From Variovorax sp. OK212 (GTDB lineage: Bacteria > Pseudomonadota > Gammaproteobacteria > Burkholderiales > Burkholderiaceae_C): a stretch of DNA of 64,000 bases. Below the pieces are notes generated by a model. It was not told where the DNA came from. It did no database searches and worked only from the letters and a program-made list of their open reading frames with translations. This document shows, piece after piece, positions 28,529-37,097 of this stretch. The position numbers and the translations under genes are program-made. Each line of letters starts with the position of its first letter. Position 1 is the first letter of the stretch. The stretch spans positions 248,001-312,000 of the forward strand of contig NZ_FOLP01000007.1 of assembly GCF_900112425.1 (NCBI RefSeq). The letters are read 5' to 3'.

Positions 28529-29503
28529 ATGAGCAGTTCGCCCCATCCGTCGGTTTCATGGACGCGCATCCTGGCGGGCGCGTTGCTGCTCGCGGCCTCG
28601 GTGCAGGGGCTGGCCGCGCCGGCGGACGGTGCCGCCGCACCGCCCGCGCCAGCACCCATATCGACACCAACACCGGTCCCGGCTGCATCCGCCCCCTCGA
28701 CCTCCGCCGCCCAGGCGCTGCGCGCCACCCACCAGCGGCTGAGCGCCAGGCTCGACCACAGCAGTTTCGGGCGGCCCGTGCAGCTCGATTCCATGGAAAC
28801 GCCCGACGGCCTGCAGGGCGACGTGTACGCGGTGGTCGAGCATCCGCTCTCCGAAATCAGCGCCACGCTCAAAGGCTCGGCCCACTGGTGCGACGTGCTG
28901 ACGCTGCACATCAACAACCGGCGCTGCGTGGTGGCCGGCGGCGCGCAGGGCCGCGAGACGCTCACGCTGTACGTGGTGCGGCGCTACGACAAGCCGCTGG
29001 ACGATGCCTTCGAGCTGCCCTTCGCCTACCGCGTGGCCAGCGCCACGCCCGAGCACCTGTCGGTCGAGCTGACCGCGGAGAGCGGGCCGCTGGGCACCAG
29101 CAACTACCGCGTCACGCTGGAGGCCGTGGCGCTCGACGAGCGCAAGAGCTTCCTGCACTTCAGCTACAGCTACGACCACAACGCGATGGTGCGGCTGGGC
29201 ACCATGGCCTACCTGGCCACCTTCGGCAGCGACAAGGTGGGCTTCACCGTGATGGGCAAGACACCGGAAGGCCAGCCCGACTACATCCGCGGCCTGCGCG
29301 GGCTGGTCGAGCGCAACGCGATGCGCTACTTCCTGACGCTGGACGCCTACCTGGCCGCGCCGGGCGCGGACCAGGCCGAGCGCCGGCAGCGCCGCTGGTT
29401 CGCCGGGGCCGAGCAGTACCCGCGGCAGCTGCACGAGGTCGACCTCGACACCTACCTGGCGCTCAAGCGCGAAGACAAGCAGCGCAACAGCGCCACCAGG
29501 TAG
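28529..29503 (+). CDS. Exported hypothetical protein
   Basis: This 324-residue protein has an N-terminal signal peptide ending near VQGLAAP (about residue 30), then a ~35-residue Pro/Ala/Ser-rich linker. The remaining ~260 residues form a predicted periplasmic domain (ARLDHSSFGRPVQLDSMETPDGLQGDVYAVVEHPLSEI) with two cysteines spaced for a disulphide (HWCDVLTLHINNRRCVV). I do not recognise the family. Confidence 0.75.
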   Translation: MSSSPHPSVSWTRILAGALLLAASVQGLAAPADGAAAPPAPAPISTPTPVPAASAPSTSAAQALRATHQRLSARLDHSSFGRPVQLDSMETPDGLQGDVYAVVEHPLSEISATLKGSAHWCDVLTLHINNRRCVVAGGAQGRETLTLYVVRRYDKPLDDAFELPFAYRVASATPEHLSVELTAESGPLGTSNYRVTLEAVALDERKSFLHFSYSYDHNAMVRLGTMAYLATFGSDKVGFTVMGKTPEGQPDYIRGLRGLVERNAMRYFLTLDAYLAAPGADQAERRQRRWFAGAEQYPRQLHEVDLDTYLALKREDKQRNSATR

Positions 29504-29547
29504 CGCCGCGCCCGGTCGCCACCGGCGCGATCAACCCCTCGGTGCGA

Positions 29548-30447
29548 TCAATCGGCCAGCGTGAGCAGCGGCACGTCGCGTTCGCGTGCCATGGCGTCGA
29601 GCTCGGCGCGCGTGCGGGCCGCGATCCATGCGGCCAGCGCCTGGTGCGTGGCGGGCGCCATCATGTCGCGCGATGCGAGCTCGGCCGCCTCGCACAGGCG
29701 CGCCGCGAAATGCGGCTCCAGCGCGGCCACGGCCACGCGGCCGTCGGCGCACGGGTACACGCGGTAGCCGGCATGCGCGCCGCCCACCGCGCCCGCGGGC
29801 TGCGTCAGGCCCCAGGTGCGGGGCAGGGCGAGCCAGTCGGCCGACGCGTTCAGCGCCACCTCGAGGTACACGCCGCCCGCCTTGCGCGACTGCAGCAGCA
29901 CGGCCTTCAGCACCGCTTCGCTCGCGAGCAGCGCGCCGCCCATGTCGGCGTACAGCGTCGGCGGCAGGTCGGTGCCGGTGACGAGGCCGCTTTCGGCGAG
30001 GTAGGTCAGGTCGTGGCCCGGCTCCTCGGCGCGCGCGCCCGGCGCGCCGACGATGGCGACCTGCGACAGCGACGGGTAGCGCGCATGCAACGTGGCCCAG
30101 TCGAGCCGCAGCTTGTCGAGCGCGGAAGGGCGGAAGGAGGTGAGCAGCACGTCGGTGGTCGCGAGCTCGGCGTGCAGTTGCTGCTGGCCGGCGTCGCTCT
30201 TGAGGTCGACCGCGCGAACCTCGACGCCCTCGTGCAGCGCGGCGTAGGCGGGCCGGTTGTACAGCGCCATCGGGTCGCCGCCCGGCGGCTCGAGCTTGAG
30301 GCAGGTGGCGCCCATCGCGCGGCAGCGCAGCAGCGCGGCGGGGCCGGGCAGGTTGAGTGCGAGGCTCACGACGCGCACGCCCTCGAGCGGCGCGGCTTGG
30401 TCGTCGACAGCGTTTGCGGCGGTTGCTGGGCTGGCGGAACTCGGCAT
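29548..30447 (-). CDS. CaiB/BaiF-type CoA transferase (short form)
   Basis: This 299-residue protein resembles type III CoA transferases. It opens with LEGVRVVSLALNLPGPAALLRCRAMGATCLKLEPPGGDPMALYN. It has a LLTSFRPSALDKLRLDWATLHARYP block and the YLAESGLVTGTD-PPTLYADMGGALLASEAVL block. At 299 residues it is about 100 shorter than CaiB, as seen in AMACR-like short forms. It may act on a branched acyl-CoA. The divergent DECR-like SDR starts 147 bp away. Confidence 0.85.
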   Translation of the reverse strand: MPSSASPATAANAVDDQAAPLEGVRVVSLALNLPGPAALLRCRAMGATCLKLEPPGGDPMALYNRPAYAALHEGVEVRAVDLKSDAGQQQLHAELATTDVLLTSFRPSALDKLRLDWATLHARYPSLSQVAIVGAPGARAEEPGHDLTYLAESGLVTGTDLPPTLYADMGGALLASEAVLKAVLLQSRKAGGVYLEVALNASADWLALPRTWGLTQPAGAVGGAHAGYRVYPCADGRVAVAALEPHFAARLCEAAELASRDMMAPATHQALAAWIAARTRAELDAMARERDVPLLTLAD

Positions 30448-30593
30448 GGGTCTGGTCTCCTGGGAACTTGTTTCGAACATTCTGCCCCGCGGCGCGAAGC
30501 CAGTTCCCGCAAGCCGCCGGGGCGCCGCGCGCGTAGCATGCGCCGGTGGCAGCCACCACCTTGGCGCTGCCCGCACAGACAAGGAGACACCCC

Positions 30594-31496
30594 ATGTTCG
30601 ACACTTCCCTGATGCGCGGCCAGCGCATCCTCGTGACCGGCGGCGGCACCGGCCTGGGCCGCGCGATGGCCGAGCGCTTCCTGGGCCTGGGCGCCGACGT
30701 TGCCATCTGCGGGCGGCGCCAGGCGGTCTGCGAAGAAACGGCCGCCGAGTGGCGCCAGCAGTTTCCGGAGCGGCGCATCGACACCTTCGGCGTCGACATC
30801 CGCATCGCGCAGCAGGTCGACGAGATGGTCGAGAGCCTGTTCCAGGGCGGCGGCCTCACGGGCCTGGTCAACAACGCGGCGGGCAACTTCGTCTCGCCCA
30901 CCGAGAACCTGTCGCCGCGCGCTTTCGACGCCGTCGCCAACATCGTGTTCCACGGCAGCTTCTACGTGACGCAGGCGGTGGGCAAGCGCTGGGTCGCGCA
31001 GTCGAAGGCGGGCGAGTGGAAGGGCGGCGACGCGTTTCGCAGTGTCATGAGCATCATCACCACCTGGGTCGACAACGGCAGCCCCTACGTGGTGCCCTCG
31101 GCCATGAGCAAGGCCGGCATCGACGTGATGACCAAGTCGCTCGCGGTCGAGTGGGCGCGCCACGGCATCCGCCTGAATGCGGTGGGCCCCGGCGAGATTC
31201 CCACCGAAGGCATGAGCAAGCGCCTGAACCCCGGCGAGGAGCCCGGCGCGCGCAGCAAGCTGAACAACCCGATGGCGCGCACCGGCCGCATGAGCGAGCT
31301 GCAGAACCTCGCGGCCTTCCTGATGGCGCCGGGCCAGTGCGACTGGCTCACGGGCCAGAGCATCATGATGGACGGCGGCAACGCGCTGGCCACCGGCGGC
31401 AACTTCTACGAACTGCGCCAGTGGAGCGACGCCGACTGGCTGGCCGCGCGCGAACGCATCGAGGCGCAGAACCAGAAGGACAAGGCGCAGCGCTGA
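30594..31496 (+). CDS. SDR family oxidoreductase, 2,4-dienoyl-CoA reductase-like
   Basis: This 300-residue protein has the cofactor loop VTGGGTGLGRAMAERF, NNAAGNFVSPTENLS and PYVVPSAMSKAGIDVMTKSLAVEWARHGIRLNAVGPGEIPTEG. The PSAxxKAG arrangement and the C-terminal FYELRQWSDADW region match the 2,4-dienoyl-CoA reductase branch and not FabG. From memory of mammalian DECR1, the catalytic Tyr aligns with Trp here (SIITTWVDNG). The start ATG follows AAGGAGA. Confidence 0.85.
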   Translation: MFDTSLMRGQRILVTGGGTGLGRAMAERFLGLGADVAICGRRQAVCEETAAEWRQQFPERRIDTFGVDIRIAQQVDEMVESLFQGGGLTGLVNNAAGNFVSPTENLSPRAFDAVANIVFHGSFYVTQAVGKRWVAQSKAGEWKGGDAFRSVMSIITTWVDNGSPYVVPSAMSKAGIDVMTKSLAVEWARHGIRLNAVGPGEIPTEGMSKRLNPGEEPGARSKLNNPMARTGRMSELQNLAAFLMAPGQCDWLTGQSIMMDGGNALATGGNFYELRQWSDADWLAARERIEAQNQKDKAQR

Positions 31497-31523
31497 CCGG
31501 GCCGGGCTGTCGCGGGCCTGCGG

Positions 31524-31982
31524 CTACTTCTTTGGAGCCTTCGCCGCGTGTACCGTGACGTGCTTGTTCACGGGGCTCGACAACACCAGCGACGTGGTCA
31601 CCGCGCCGTCGACCGCCAGCGCGTCCACCACGCGCTCCAGGTCCGAGGGCTCGGGGATCGCGCAGCGCACGAAGAAGCAGTCTTCGCCGGTCACGCGGTC
31701 GGCGCTCAGCACCTCGGGCATGGCCTCGAACAGCTTCAGGTACCTGGCGATGCCCGCGTGCGTGGTGTCGATGCGGATGATGGCCTGCAGGCCCACGCCC
31801 AGCGCGCGCAGGTTCACGCGCGCGCCGTAGCCCTCGATCACGCCGGCCTCCTCGAGCTTGCGCACGCGCTCGCTCATGGCCGGCTGCGACAGGCCGATGC
31901 GCTTGCCGATGGCGGCCAGGCTCTGGCGCGCATCGGTCTGCAGCGCTTCGAGGATCAGGCGGTCTTTCTTGTCGATGTTCAT
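31524..31982 (-). CDS. Lrp/AsnC family transcriptional regulator
   Basis: This 152-residue protein has an N-terminal helix-turn-helix (DKKDRLILEALQTDARQSLAAIGKRIGLSQPAMSERVRKLEEAGVIEGYGARVN) and a C-terminal RAM ligand-binding domain (VLSADRVTGEDCFFVRCAIPEPSDLERVVDAL). Lrp-type regulators sense amino acids. It converges with the SDR gene and diverges from the GST gene at 32118. Confidence 0.92.
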   Translation of the reverse strand: MNIDKKDRLILEALQTDARQSLAAIGKRIGLSQPAMSERVRKLEEAGVIEGYGARVNLRALGVGLQAIIRIDTTHAGIARYLKLFEAMPEVLSADRVTGEDCFFVRCAIPEPSDLERVVDALAVDGAVTTSLVLSSPVNKHVTVHAAKAPKK

Positions 31983-32117
31983 GGTGCGCAGGCAGGGCTG
32001 TCAGGGCCTTCAGGGCCGATGGTTGATCGGTTTGCGGCCGCGATTTTCGATGGATTGCACTTCAGCGCGCGCCGCGCGGCCGCTATCGTGGGCGCCCATC
32101 TTCCGGAGAAACAGCCA

Positions 32118-32726
32118 ATGCAACTCGTCGGCATGCTCGATTCACCCTTCGTGCGGCGCACCGCCATTTCGCTGCGCCTGCTCGGCGTTCCCTTCGAGCA
32201 CCGCTCGCTCTCGGTGTTCAGCACCTTCGAGCAGTTCCGCGCCATCAACCCGGTGGTGAAGGCGCCCACGCTGGTCTGCGACGACGGCCATGTGCTGATG
32301 GACTCGACGCTGATCATCGACTACGCCGAAGCGCTGAGCGGACGCAGCCTGATGCCGGCCGACCGCACCGAACGGCTGCGCGCGCTGCGCCTCACGGGGC
32401 TCGCGCTGGCGGCCTGCGAGAAGACCGTGCAGATCGCCTACGAGCACAACCTGCGCCCGGCCGACAAGCGCCACCCGCCGTGGCTGGACCGCGTGCGCGG
32501 CCAGCTTGCCTCGGCCTGTTCGGCACTCGAGCAAGAGGTCGTCGCCGCGCCGCTGGCGGCCGACGAAAAGACGATGACGCAGGCCGGCGTATCGACCGCC
32601 GTGGCCTGGGCCTTCACGCAACTGATGGCGCCCGACGCCATCTCGCCGGCCGACCATCCCGCGCTGGCGGCGTACTCGGCGAAGGCGGAGCGCCTGCCGG
32701 TGTTCGTCGGCGCGCCGATGGTCTGA
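32118..32726 (+). CDS. Glutathione S-transferase family protein
   Basis: This 202-residue protein has an N-terminal thioredoxin-like domain (MQLVGMLDSPFVRRTAISLRLLGVPFEHR, putative catalytic Ser at residue 9). It keeps the glutathione-binding NPVVKAPTLV-DDGHVLMDSTLIIDY block with the cis-Pro and the Asp/Ser pair. The C-terminal part is helical. The substrate is unknown. Confidence 0.9.
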   Translation: MQLVGMLDSPFVRRTAISLRLLGVPFEHRSLSVFSTFEQFRAINPVVKAPTLVCDDGHVLMDSTLIIDYAEALSGRSLMPADRTERLRALRLTGLALAACEKTVQIAYEHNLRPADKRHPPWLDRVRGQLASACSALEQEVVAAPLAADEKTMTQAGVSTAVAWAFTQLMAPDAISPADHPALAAYSAKAERLPVFVGAPMV

Positions 32727-32748
32727 GCGGCATTCGCCGATCGCCTGG

Positions 32749-33147
32749 TCAGTCCGCGATCTTCGCGCCGCGCTCGGCCAGCAGGCTGCGCAGCACCGAG
32801 CGGTGGCAGCGGGACTCGTCCTCGCAGTAGCAGCCGACCGCCAGCGCCGCGCCATGCGACAGCGCGGCCAGCAGGTCGAGGCTGCGGCTCGCGTCGGGCT
32901 CGGCCATCTCCGACTTGAACTTGCGCACGAAGGCGTTCCACTGCGTGGCCGATTGCGTCTTCTGCGCTTCCTGCGCCTCCTTCATCGCCTCGACCGAGGG
33001 CGCCAGGTTCGGGTACCACACGTCGTACCAGTCCTGCGAGGCGAACTCGGTCTTCGGCACGCCGCGCGGCGGGCGGCGCACGGTGCCCACGCGCAGGCCT
33101 TCGCCGGGTGCGCGGGGCGTGCCGAGGCGGACGATGCGGATGCTCAT
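32749..33147 (-). CDS. DUF488 family protein
   Basis: This 132-residue protein opens with MSIRIVRLGTPRAPGEGLRVGTVRRPPRG, followed by WYDVWYPNLAPS, and ends with AVGCYCEDESRCHRSVLRSLL. The CYCEDESRCHR motif is diagnostic of DUF488. A metal-linked or nucleotide-related role has been suggested for the family, but none is proven. It lies 44 nt downstream of the PhoX-like gene. Confidence 0.92.
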   Translation of the reverse strand: MSIRIVRLGTPRAPGEGLRVGTVRRPPRGVPKTEFASQDWYDVWYPNLAPSVEAMKEAQEAQKTQSATQWNAFVRKFKSEMAEPDASRSLDLLAALSHGAALAVGCYCEDESRCHRSVLRSLLAERGAKIAD

Positions 33148-33191
33148 GGGGTCTGCCTTTCTCTTTCTTCGAACGCGTTCTTGCGTGCGGT

Positions 33192-35069
33192 TCAGGTGCC
33201 GACGATGCCGCCGTCGCGCCGCCTGATCGCCAGCGTGGCGGAGCGCGGCCGCGCGCTGCCCGGCGCGCCGGCGTCGGGCCAGGCGCTGTTGTGCCCGCCG
33301 TCGCCGTCGTCGCGCGCCTCGCCCGGGTGCTGGATGTTCACGAACAGCGTGCGCCGGTCGGGCGTGACCACGCAGCCCGTGATCTCGCAACCGTTGGGCC
33401 CGGTGAGAAAGCGCTTGATGCGCCGCGACGCCGGGTCGGCGCACAGCATCTGGTTGTTGCCCAGCGAGGTGTAGGGCGGCCGGCCGATGACCTGGCCGCT
33501 CATGTCGGTCTGGATCCACAGCAGGCCGCCGCGGTCGAAATGCAGGCCGTCCGGCGCGCCGAACATGTCGGCGTCGGCGGACGGGTAGCGCGCGCCGCTG
33601 CCGGGCTGCGCCGGGTCGCCGGCCATGGCGAAATGGTCCCAGCCGAAGCCGGTGGCCGCGGCGTCCCCTGCGTCCTCGCGCCAGCGCAGGATGCCGCCGA
33701 AGAAATTGTTCGCGCGCGGATTGGCCGCGTCGGTGCCGGGCTTGCCCGCGTCGCCGCGCTGGCTGTTGTTGGTGAGCGTGACGTACACCTCGCCCGTCTG
33801 CGGGTGCACCGCGATCCACTCGGGCCGGTCCATCTTCGTGCCGCCGACGACGTCGCCCGCCAGGCGCGCGTGGATCAGCACGTCCGCCTGGTCCTCGAAG
33901 CCGGCGGCCGCGTCGAGCCCGTCGCGGCCGTGCACCAGGGGCAGCCAGCGGCCGCGGCCGCCCGCGTCGTAGCGCGCCACGTGGAGCGTGCCCTCGTCCA
34001 GCAGGTGGCGGTTGGCGGCGCGCGCGGCGGCGTCGGTGCCGGGGTGCACCTTGTCGCGGCTCACGAACTTGTAGATGTATTCGAAGCGCGAGTCGTCGCC
34101 CATGTAGACCACCAGCCGCCCGTCCTTCGCGACGGTGCAGGTCGCGCTCTCCTGGCGCTTGCGGCCCAGCGCGGTGCGCTTGACGGGCGTGGCGCTGGGA
34201 TCGAACGGGTCGATCTCGACCACCCAGCCGAAGCGGTGCGGCTCGTTGGGGTGGCGGCTCAGGTCGAAGCGCTCGTCGAAGCGCCAGTACTCGACCCACT
34301 GCGAGCCCGCCACCGTGCCGTAGCGGCGCTGCGCGGCTGTTACGGCCTGTGCGGCCTCCTTCGGGCCGCCGAAGTAGCCGTGGAAGTTCTCCTCGCAGCT
34401 CAGGTACGTGCCCCAGGGCGTCACGCCCATGGCGCAGTTGGCGAAGGTGCCGAACACCGCGTCGCCCGCCGGGTTGGCCGCGGTGCGCATGCGCGGCGTG
34501 CCAGCGGCCGGGCCCGAGATGCGCATGGGCGTGTGGCCGTGCACGCGCCGCGCGAACGGGGAGGGCTGCACCTGCTGCCAGCCTTCGGGCGTGCGGCGGA
34601 TCTCGATGACCGAGACGCCCATCGCGTGCAGCGACTTGCGCACCTTCTCGGCGGTCCAGCCGGAGGGCTTGATGCCGTCAGTGTGCAGCAGCTCCTCGTC
34701 GGTGTATTCGTGGTTCATGACCAGCAGGCCGCGCTCGCCGCTTGCGTCCAGCGCGAAGAAGTGCATGCCGTCATGGTGCATGCCGGCCTGCACGGCCTGG
34801 TCTTCCGCGCTGTTGCCAGCGTCCGGCGCAAAGGCCGGCATGCGGCCCGCCACGCCGGTGGGCGTGCCCCAGGGGTAGAGCAACTGCCATTCGTATTCGG
34901 GCGGAATCACCACGCCGTCGCGCAGCGAGGCCGGCACGCCCGTGAAGCCGAGCGCCTGGCCTTGCCCGGCGGGCACCGACGCCGGCGCTGCGCAGCCCTG
35001 GCCGAACAGCGCCACCACGGCCGCGGCCGAACCCGATTGAAGAAGAAACTGGCGGCGGTCCAAAGGCAT
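33192..35069 (-). CDS. PhoX/DUF839 family phosphatase, Tat-exported
   Basis: This 625-residue protein has a Tat signal (DRRQFLLQSG, residues ~4-13, then a hydrophobic stretch ending near CAAP). The body is a PhoX-type beta-propeller: MNHEYTDEELLHTDG, WGTYLSCEENFHGYFGG, PNEPHRFGWVVEIDPFDP, YMGDDSRFEYIYKFVS and CEITGCVVTPDRRTLFVNIQHPGE. These include the Glu and Cys residues used by PhoX to bind iron and calcium. PhoX enzymes release phosphate from phosphomonoesters. No Pho-box was recognised upstream. Confidence 0.88.
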   Translation of the reverse strand: MPLDRRQFLLQSGSAAAVVALFGQGCAAPASVPAGQGQALGFTGVPASLRDGVVIPPEYEWQLLYPWGTPTGVAGRMPAFAPDAGNSAEDQAVQAGMHHDGMHFFALDASGERGLLVMNHEYTDEELLHTDGIKPSGWTAEKVRKSLHAMGVSVIEIRRTPEGWQQVQPSPFARRVHGHTPMRISGPAAGTPRMRTAANPAGDAVFGTFANCAMGVTPWGTYLSCEENFHGYFGGPKEAAQAVTAAQRRYGTVAGSQWVEYWRFDERFDLSRHPNEPHRFGWVVEIDPFDPSATPVKRTALGRKRQESATCTVAKDGRLVVYMGDDSRFEYIYKFVSRDKVHPGTDAAARAANRHLLDEGTLHVARYDAGGRGRWLPLVHGRDGLDAAAGFEDQADVLIHARLAGDVVGGTKMDRPEWIAVHPQTGEVYVTLTNNSQRGDAGKPGTDAANPRANNFFGGILRWREDAGDAAATGFGWDHFAMAGDPAQPGSGARYPSADADMFGAPDGLHFDRGGLLWIQTDMSGQVIGRPPYTSLGNNQMLCADPASRRIKRFLTGPNGCEITGCVVTPDRRTLFVNIQHPGEARDDGDGGHNSAWPDAGAPGSARPRSATLAIRRRDGGIVGT

Positions 35070-35180
35070 GGCGAAGAGGCTCGAGCGGTGTTGTGTAGGC
35101 GACAGCCGCGATCATCGCCCAGCGCCGCCGCGCGCGATACTGCCGCGAACAACGCCACGACCCCGCCCAGGAGACACCGA

Positions 35181-36008
35181 ATGAACGACCGCATCGAATC
35201 GATCCGCCATGCCGACGGCGTGGTGGAACTGCAGCTCGCCCGCGCCGACAAGATGAACGCGCTCGACCCCGCGATGTTCGACGCGCTCATTGCCGCCGGC
35301 GAGGCGCTGCGCGACGACAAGACCGTGCGCGCCGTGGTCATCGCGGGCCGCGGCAAGGCCTTTTGCGCGGGGCTCGACATGGCCTCGTTCCAGCGCATGC
35401 AGGAAGGCGCCGGCTCCGGCGTGCTGGGCGAGGGCGCGGCGGGCGCCGACCTGGTCGCGCGCACGCACGGCATCTCGAACGCGGCGCAGCAGGTCGCCAT
35501 GGTCTGGCGCGAAGTGCCGGTGCCGGTGATTGCCGCGGTGCACGGCGTGGCCTTCGGCGGCGGCCTGCAGGTGGCGCTGGGTGCGGACATCCGCCTGGTG
35601 GCGCCGGACACGCGCATGTCGGTCATGGAGATCAAGTGGGGCCTGGTGCCCGACATGGCCGGCATGGTGCTCATGCGCGAGCTGGCCCGTGACGACGTGG
35701 TGCGCGAGCTCACCTACACGGGCCGCATCTTCTCGGGCGAGGAGGCGTTGCAGATCGGCTTTGCCACCCGCGTGTGCGCCGACCCGCTGGCCGAGGCCCT
35801 GCAGATGGCGCACGACATCGCCCAGAAGAGCCCCGACGCCATCCGCGCGGGCAAGCGGCTGCTCAACGGCTCGGCCTCTCAAACGGCGGCCGAACTGCTC
35901 ATGGCCGAGTCGGTGGAGCAGAAGGCGCTGATCGGCAGCGCGAACCAGGCCGAGGCCGTGAAGGCCAACATGGAGCGCCGCGCGCCCCGTTTTTCGGCGC
36001 CGGCCTGA
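35181..36008 (+). CDS. Enoyl-CoA hydratase/isomerase family protein (crotonase fold)
   Basis: This 275-residue protein has the oxyanion-hole blocks GKAFCAGLDMASF and AAVHGVAFGGGLQVALGADIRLV. From memory of rat mitochondrial enoyl-CoA hydratase, Glu144 aligns with Gln here and Glu164 with the Glu of MEIKWGLVPDMAG. One of the two catalytic acids is therefore missing, and an isomerase or other activity is as likely as hydration. The start ATG follows a GGAGA site. Confidence 0.85.
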   Translation: MNDRIESIRHADGVVELQLARADKMNALDPAMFDALIAAGEALRDDKTVRAVVIAGRGKAFCAGLDMASFQRMQEGAGSGVLGEGAAGADLVARTHGISNAAQQVAMVWREVPVPVIAAVHGVAFGGGLQVALGADIRLVAPDTRMSVMEIKWGLVPDMAGMVLMRELARDDVVRELTYTGRIFSGEEALQIGFATRVCADPLAEALQMAHDIAQKSPDAIRAGKRLLNGSASQTAAELLMAESVEQKALIGSANQAEAVKANMERRAPRFSAPA

Positions 36009-36239
36009 GGTTTTTCCGGCTCGGCCCTGTGGCCCTGTGGCCCTGTGTGGCCGCGTGCGCCCGCGCGTAGCCGCATGTCGCCGCGTGTCGCCGCGTGTGG
36101 CGGCGGGCCGACGTTTCCGGGTAATCCTGCGGTCCGCTGACGCCGGATTCCGCGCAATCTCGCCTCCTGTCTGTCTCTTTTAAGCCAAGGCGCCGGTGCG
36201 CGCCGGCTTCCCCGTGTCCGGGCGAATTGCACCCGTCTG

Positions 36240-36277
36240 CAACATCCAAAACGATTCAAAGTGCTTTTTGGATGTTG
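36240..36277. repeat. 12-bp perfect inverted repeat
   Basis: CAACATCCAAAA (36240-36251) and TTTTGGATGTTG (36266-36277) are exact inverted copies 14 bp apart. The site lies 39 bp upstream of a small candidate reading frame and about 165 bp before the next gene. It could be a protein-binding site or an RNA hairpin. There is no T-run after it, so it is not an intrinsic terminator. Confidence 0.85.
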
Positions 36278-36316
36278 TTGTGTAAGAATAAAGTAGTTGT
36301 TTTATGGGGAAGATCC

Positions 36317-36391
36317 ATGAGTTTGGAGACAATTTGTGTGCAGAACGTCACGTCTTCCTCTCCGATGACACCTGGGGAGGATGGCTCCTGA
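36317..36391 (+). CDS. Possible 24-residue small peptide
   Basis: An ATG at 36317 has a strong purine-rich site (GGGGAAG) four bases upstream and opens 24 codons before a TGA. The peptide starts MSLETICVQNV and contains one Cys. The evidence is only the ribosome site and the AT-rich context, so this is a guess. Confidence 0.25.
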   Translation: MSLETICVQNVTSSSPMTPGEDGS

Positions 36392-36442
36392 AGCCGCACT
36401 CATCAACAATTGGATGCTTTCGTTTCGCGACGGCGATCCTGC

Positions 36443-36757
36443 ATGTCGACCACCACGTTTTTTTGTAACCTCAGCGTGCCCATCCTGGTGGGCGAGGATC
36501 GCTACAAGTACATCCCCATCGTCGGGGTCTTTCGCAGCATTCCGTTCGACCAGGTCGACGAGTGGGTGATGGACGCCGACGGTGCGCCACGCAGCGACCG
36601 CGAGCTCGCGGCCGAAGTCCTTGTCGAGATCCGCAAGCCGCTCGGCGCGAGCGGACGCACGGCGCCGCACGCTTTCGACGTGGCGGACATCCTGCAGCTC
36701 GATCGCGCCGCAGCCATCGTCGTGTCCACGTTTCTGGCCGCACTGCCGCGCGTCTGA
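36443..36757 (+). CDS. Hypothetical protein
   Basis: This 104-residue protein is not recognised. It begins MSTTTFFCNLSVPILVGEDRYKYIPIVGVF and ends with FDVADILQLDRAAAIVVSTFLAALPRV. Coding signal (third-position GC) is good after the start, but no clear ribosome site precedes it. A TTG at 36410 would extend it by 11 residues. A position-specific composition test would settle whether the extension is real. Confidence 0.55.
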   Translation: MSTTTFFCNLSVPILVGEDRYKYIPIVGVFRSIPFDQVDEWVMDADGAPRSDRELAAEVLVEIRKPLGASGRTAPHAFDVADILQLDRAAAIVVSTFLAALPRV

Positions 36758-36805
36758 GCGCGCGCCACGCCGGCGGGCAGGTTCAACCGCCCAGGCTCAA
36801 CAGGC

Positions 36806-37021
36806 TCAATCGCACCTGAACAGCACGCCGCTGCCCGGTGTGGTGGGCGCATCGGACTGTTCCAGGAAGCGGATCGGGTTCCCGTCCTTGCGGCAATACG
36901 CCTCGGCCTCCTGCGGGCTGGCCGCGCGGAAGATGCCGTCGTTGAGCCGCAGCACGCCCGTCAGGGGAACGGCACAGGCGGCGATGGCGAAGGGAACGAG
37001 GGCGAGCAGCAGTCGGCGCAT
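36806..37021 (-). CDS. Small probable lipoprotein
   Basis: This 71-residue protein starts with a signal sequence MRRLLLALVPFAIAACAVP whose Cys (residue 16) fits a lipobox. The mature part is short and contains EAEAYCRKDGNPIRFLEQ and a final CD, so a disulphide is possible. The function is unknown. Confidence 0.65.
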   Translation of the reverse strand: MRRLLLALVPFAIAACAVPLTGVLRLNDGIFRAASPQEAEAYCRKDGNPIRFLEQSDAPTTPGSGVLFRCD

Positions 37022-37097
37022 GAAAGTAGAGGTCCGGTCGGAAGACCCGCGACTTTAAGCGCTCCGCTCCCGCCCGGCCTGTCGGCCGCCCGCAGCT

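Larger units (their letters stand above)
36009..36442. other. Intergenic region with tandem repeats, inverted repeat and AT-rich patch
   Basis: GGCCCTGT occurs three times in tandem (36023-36046) and a CCGCGTGTCG-type 10-mer three times (36071-36100). A long inverted repeat and a possible 24-codon reading frame follow and are listed separately. From about 36240 the base composition falls well below the GC level of the neighbours, which suggests a promoter zone or a scrap of acquired DNA. I see no tRNA or transposase remnant. Confidence 0.6.

Noticed and set aside
33108..36008. A 966-codon open frame on the plus strand across the PhoX region
   Set aside because: It lies antisense to the well-supported PhoX gene and has Arg/Ala/Val-rich shadow composition. 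Only its last 275 codons (the crotonase) are real.
36302..36670. A 122-codon minus-strand open frame
   Set aside because: No start signal or recognisable domain, and it opposes the better candidate at 36443.
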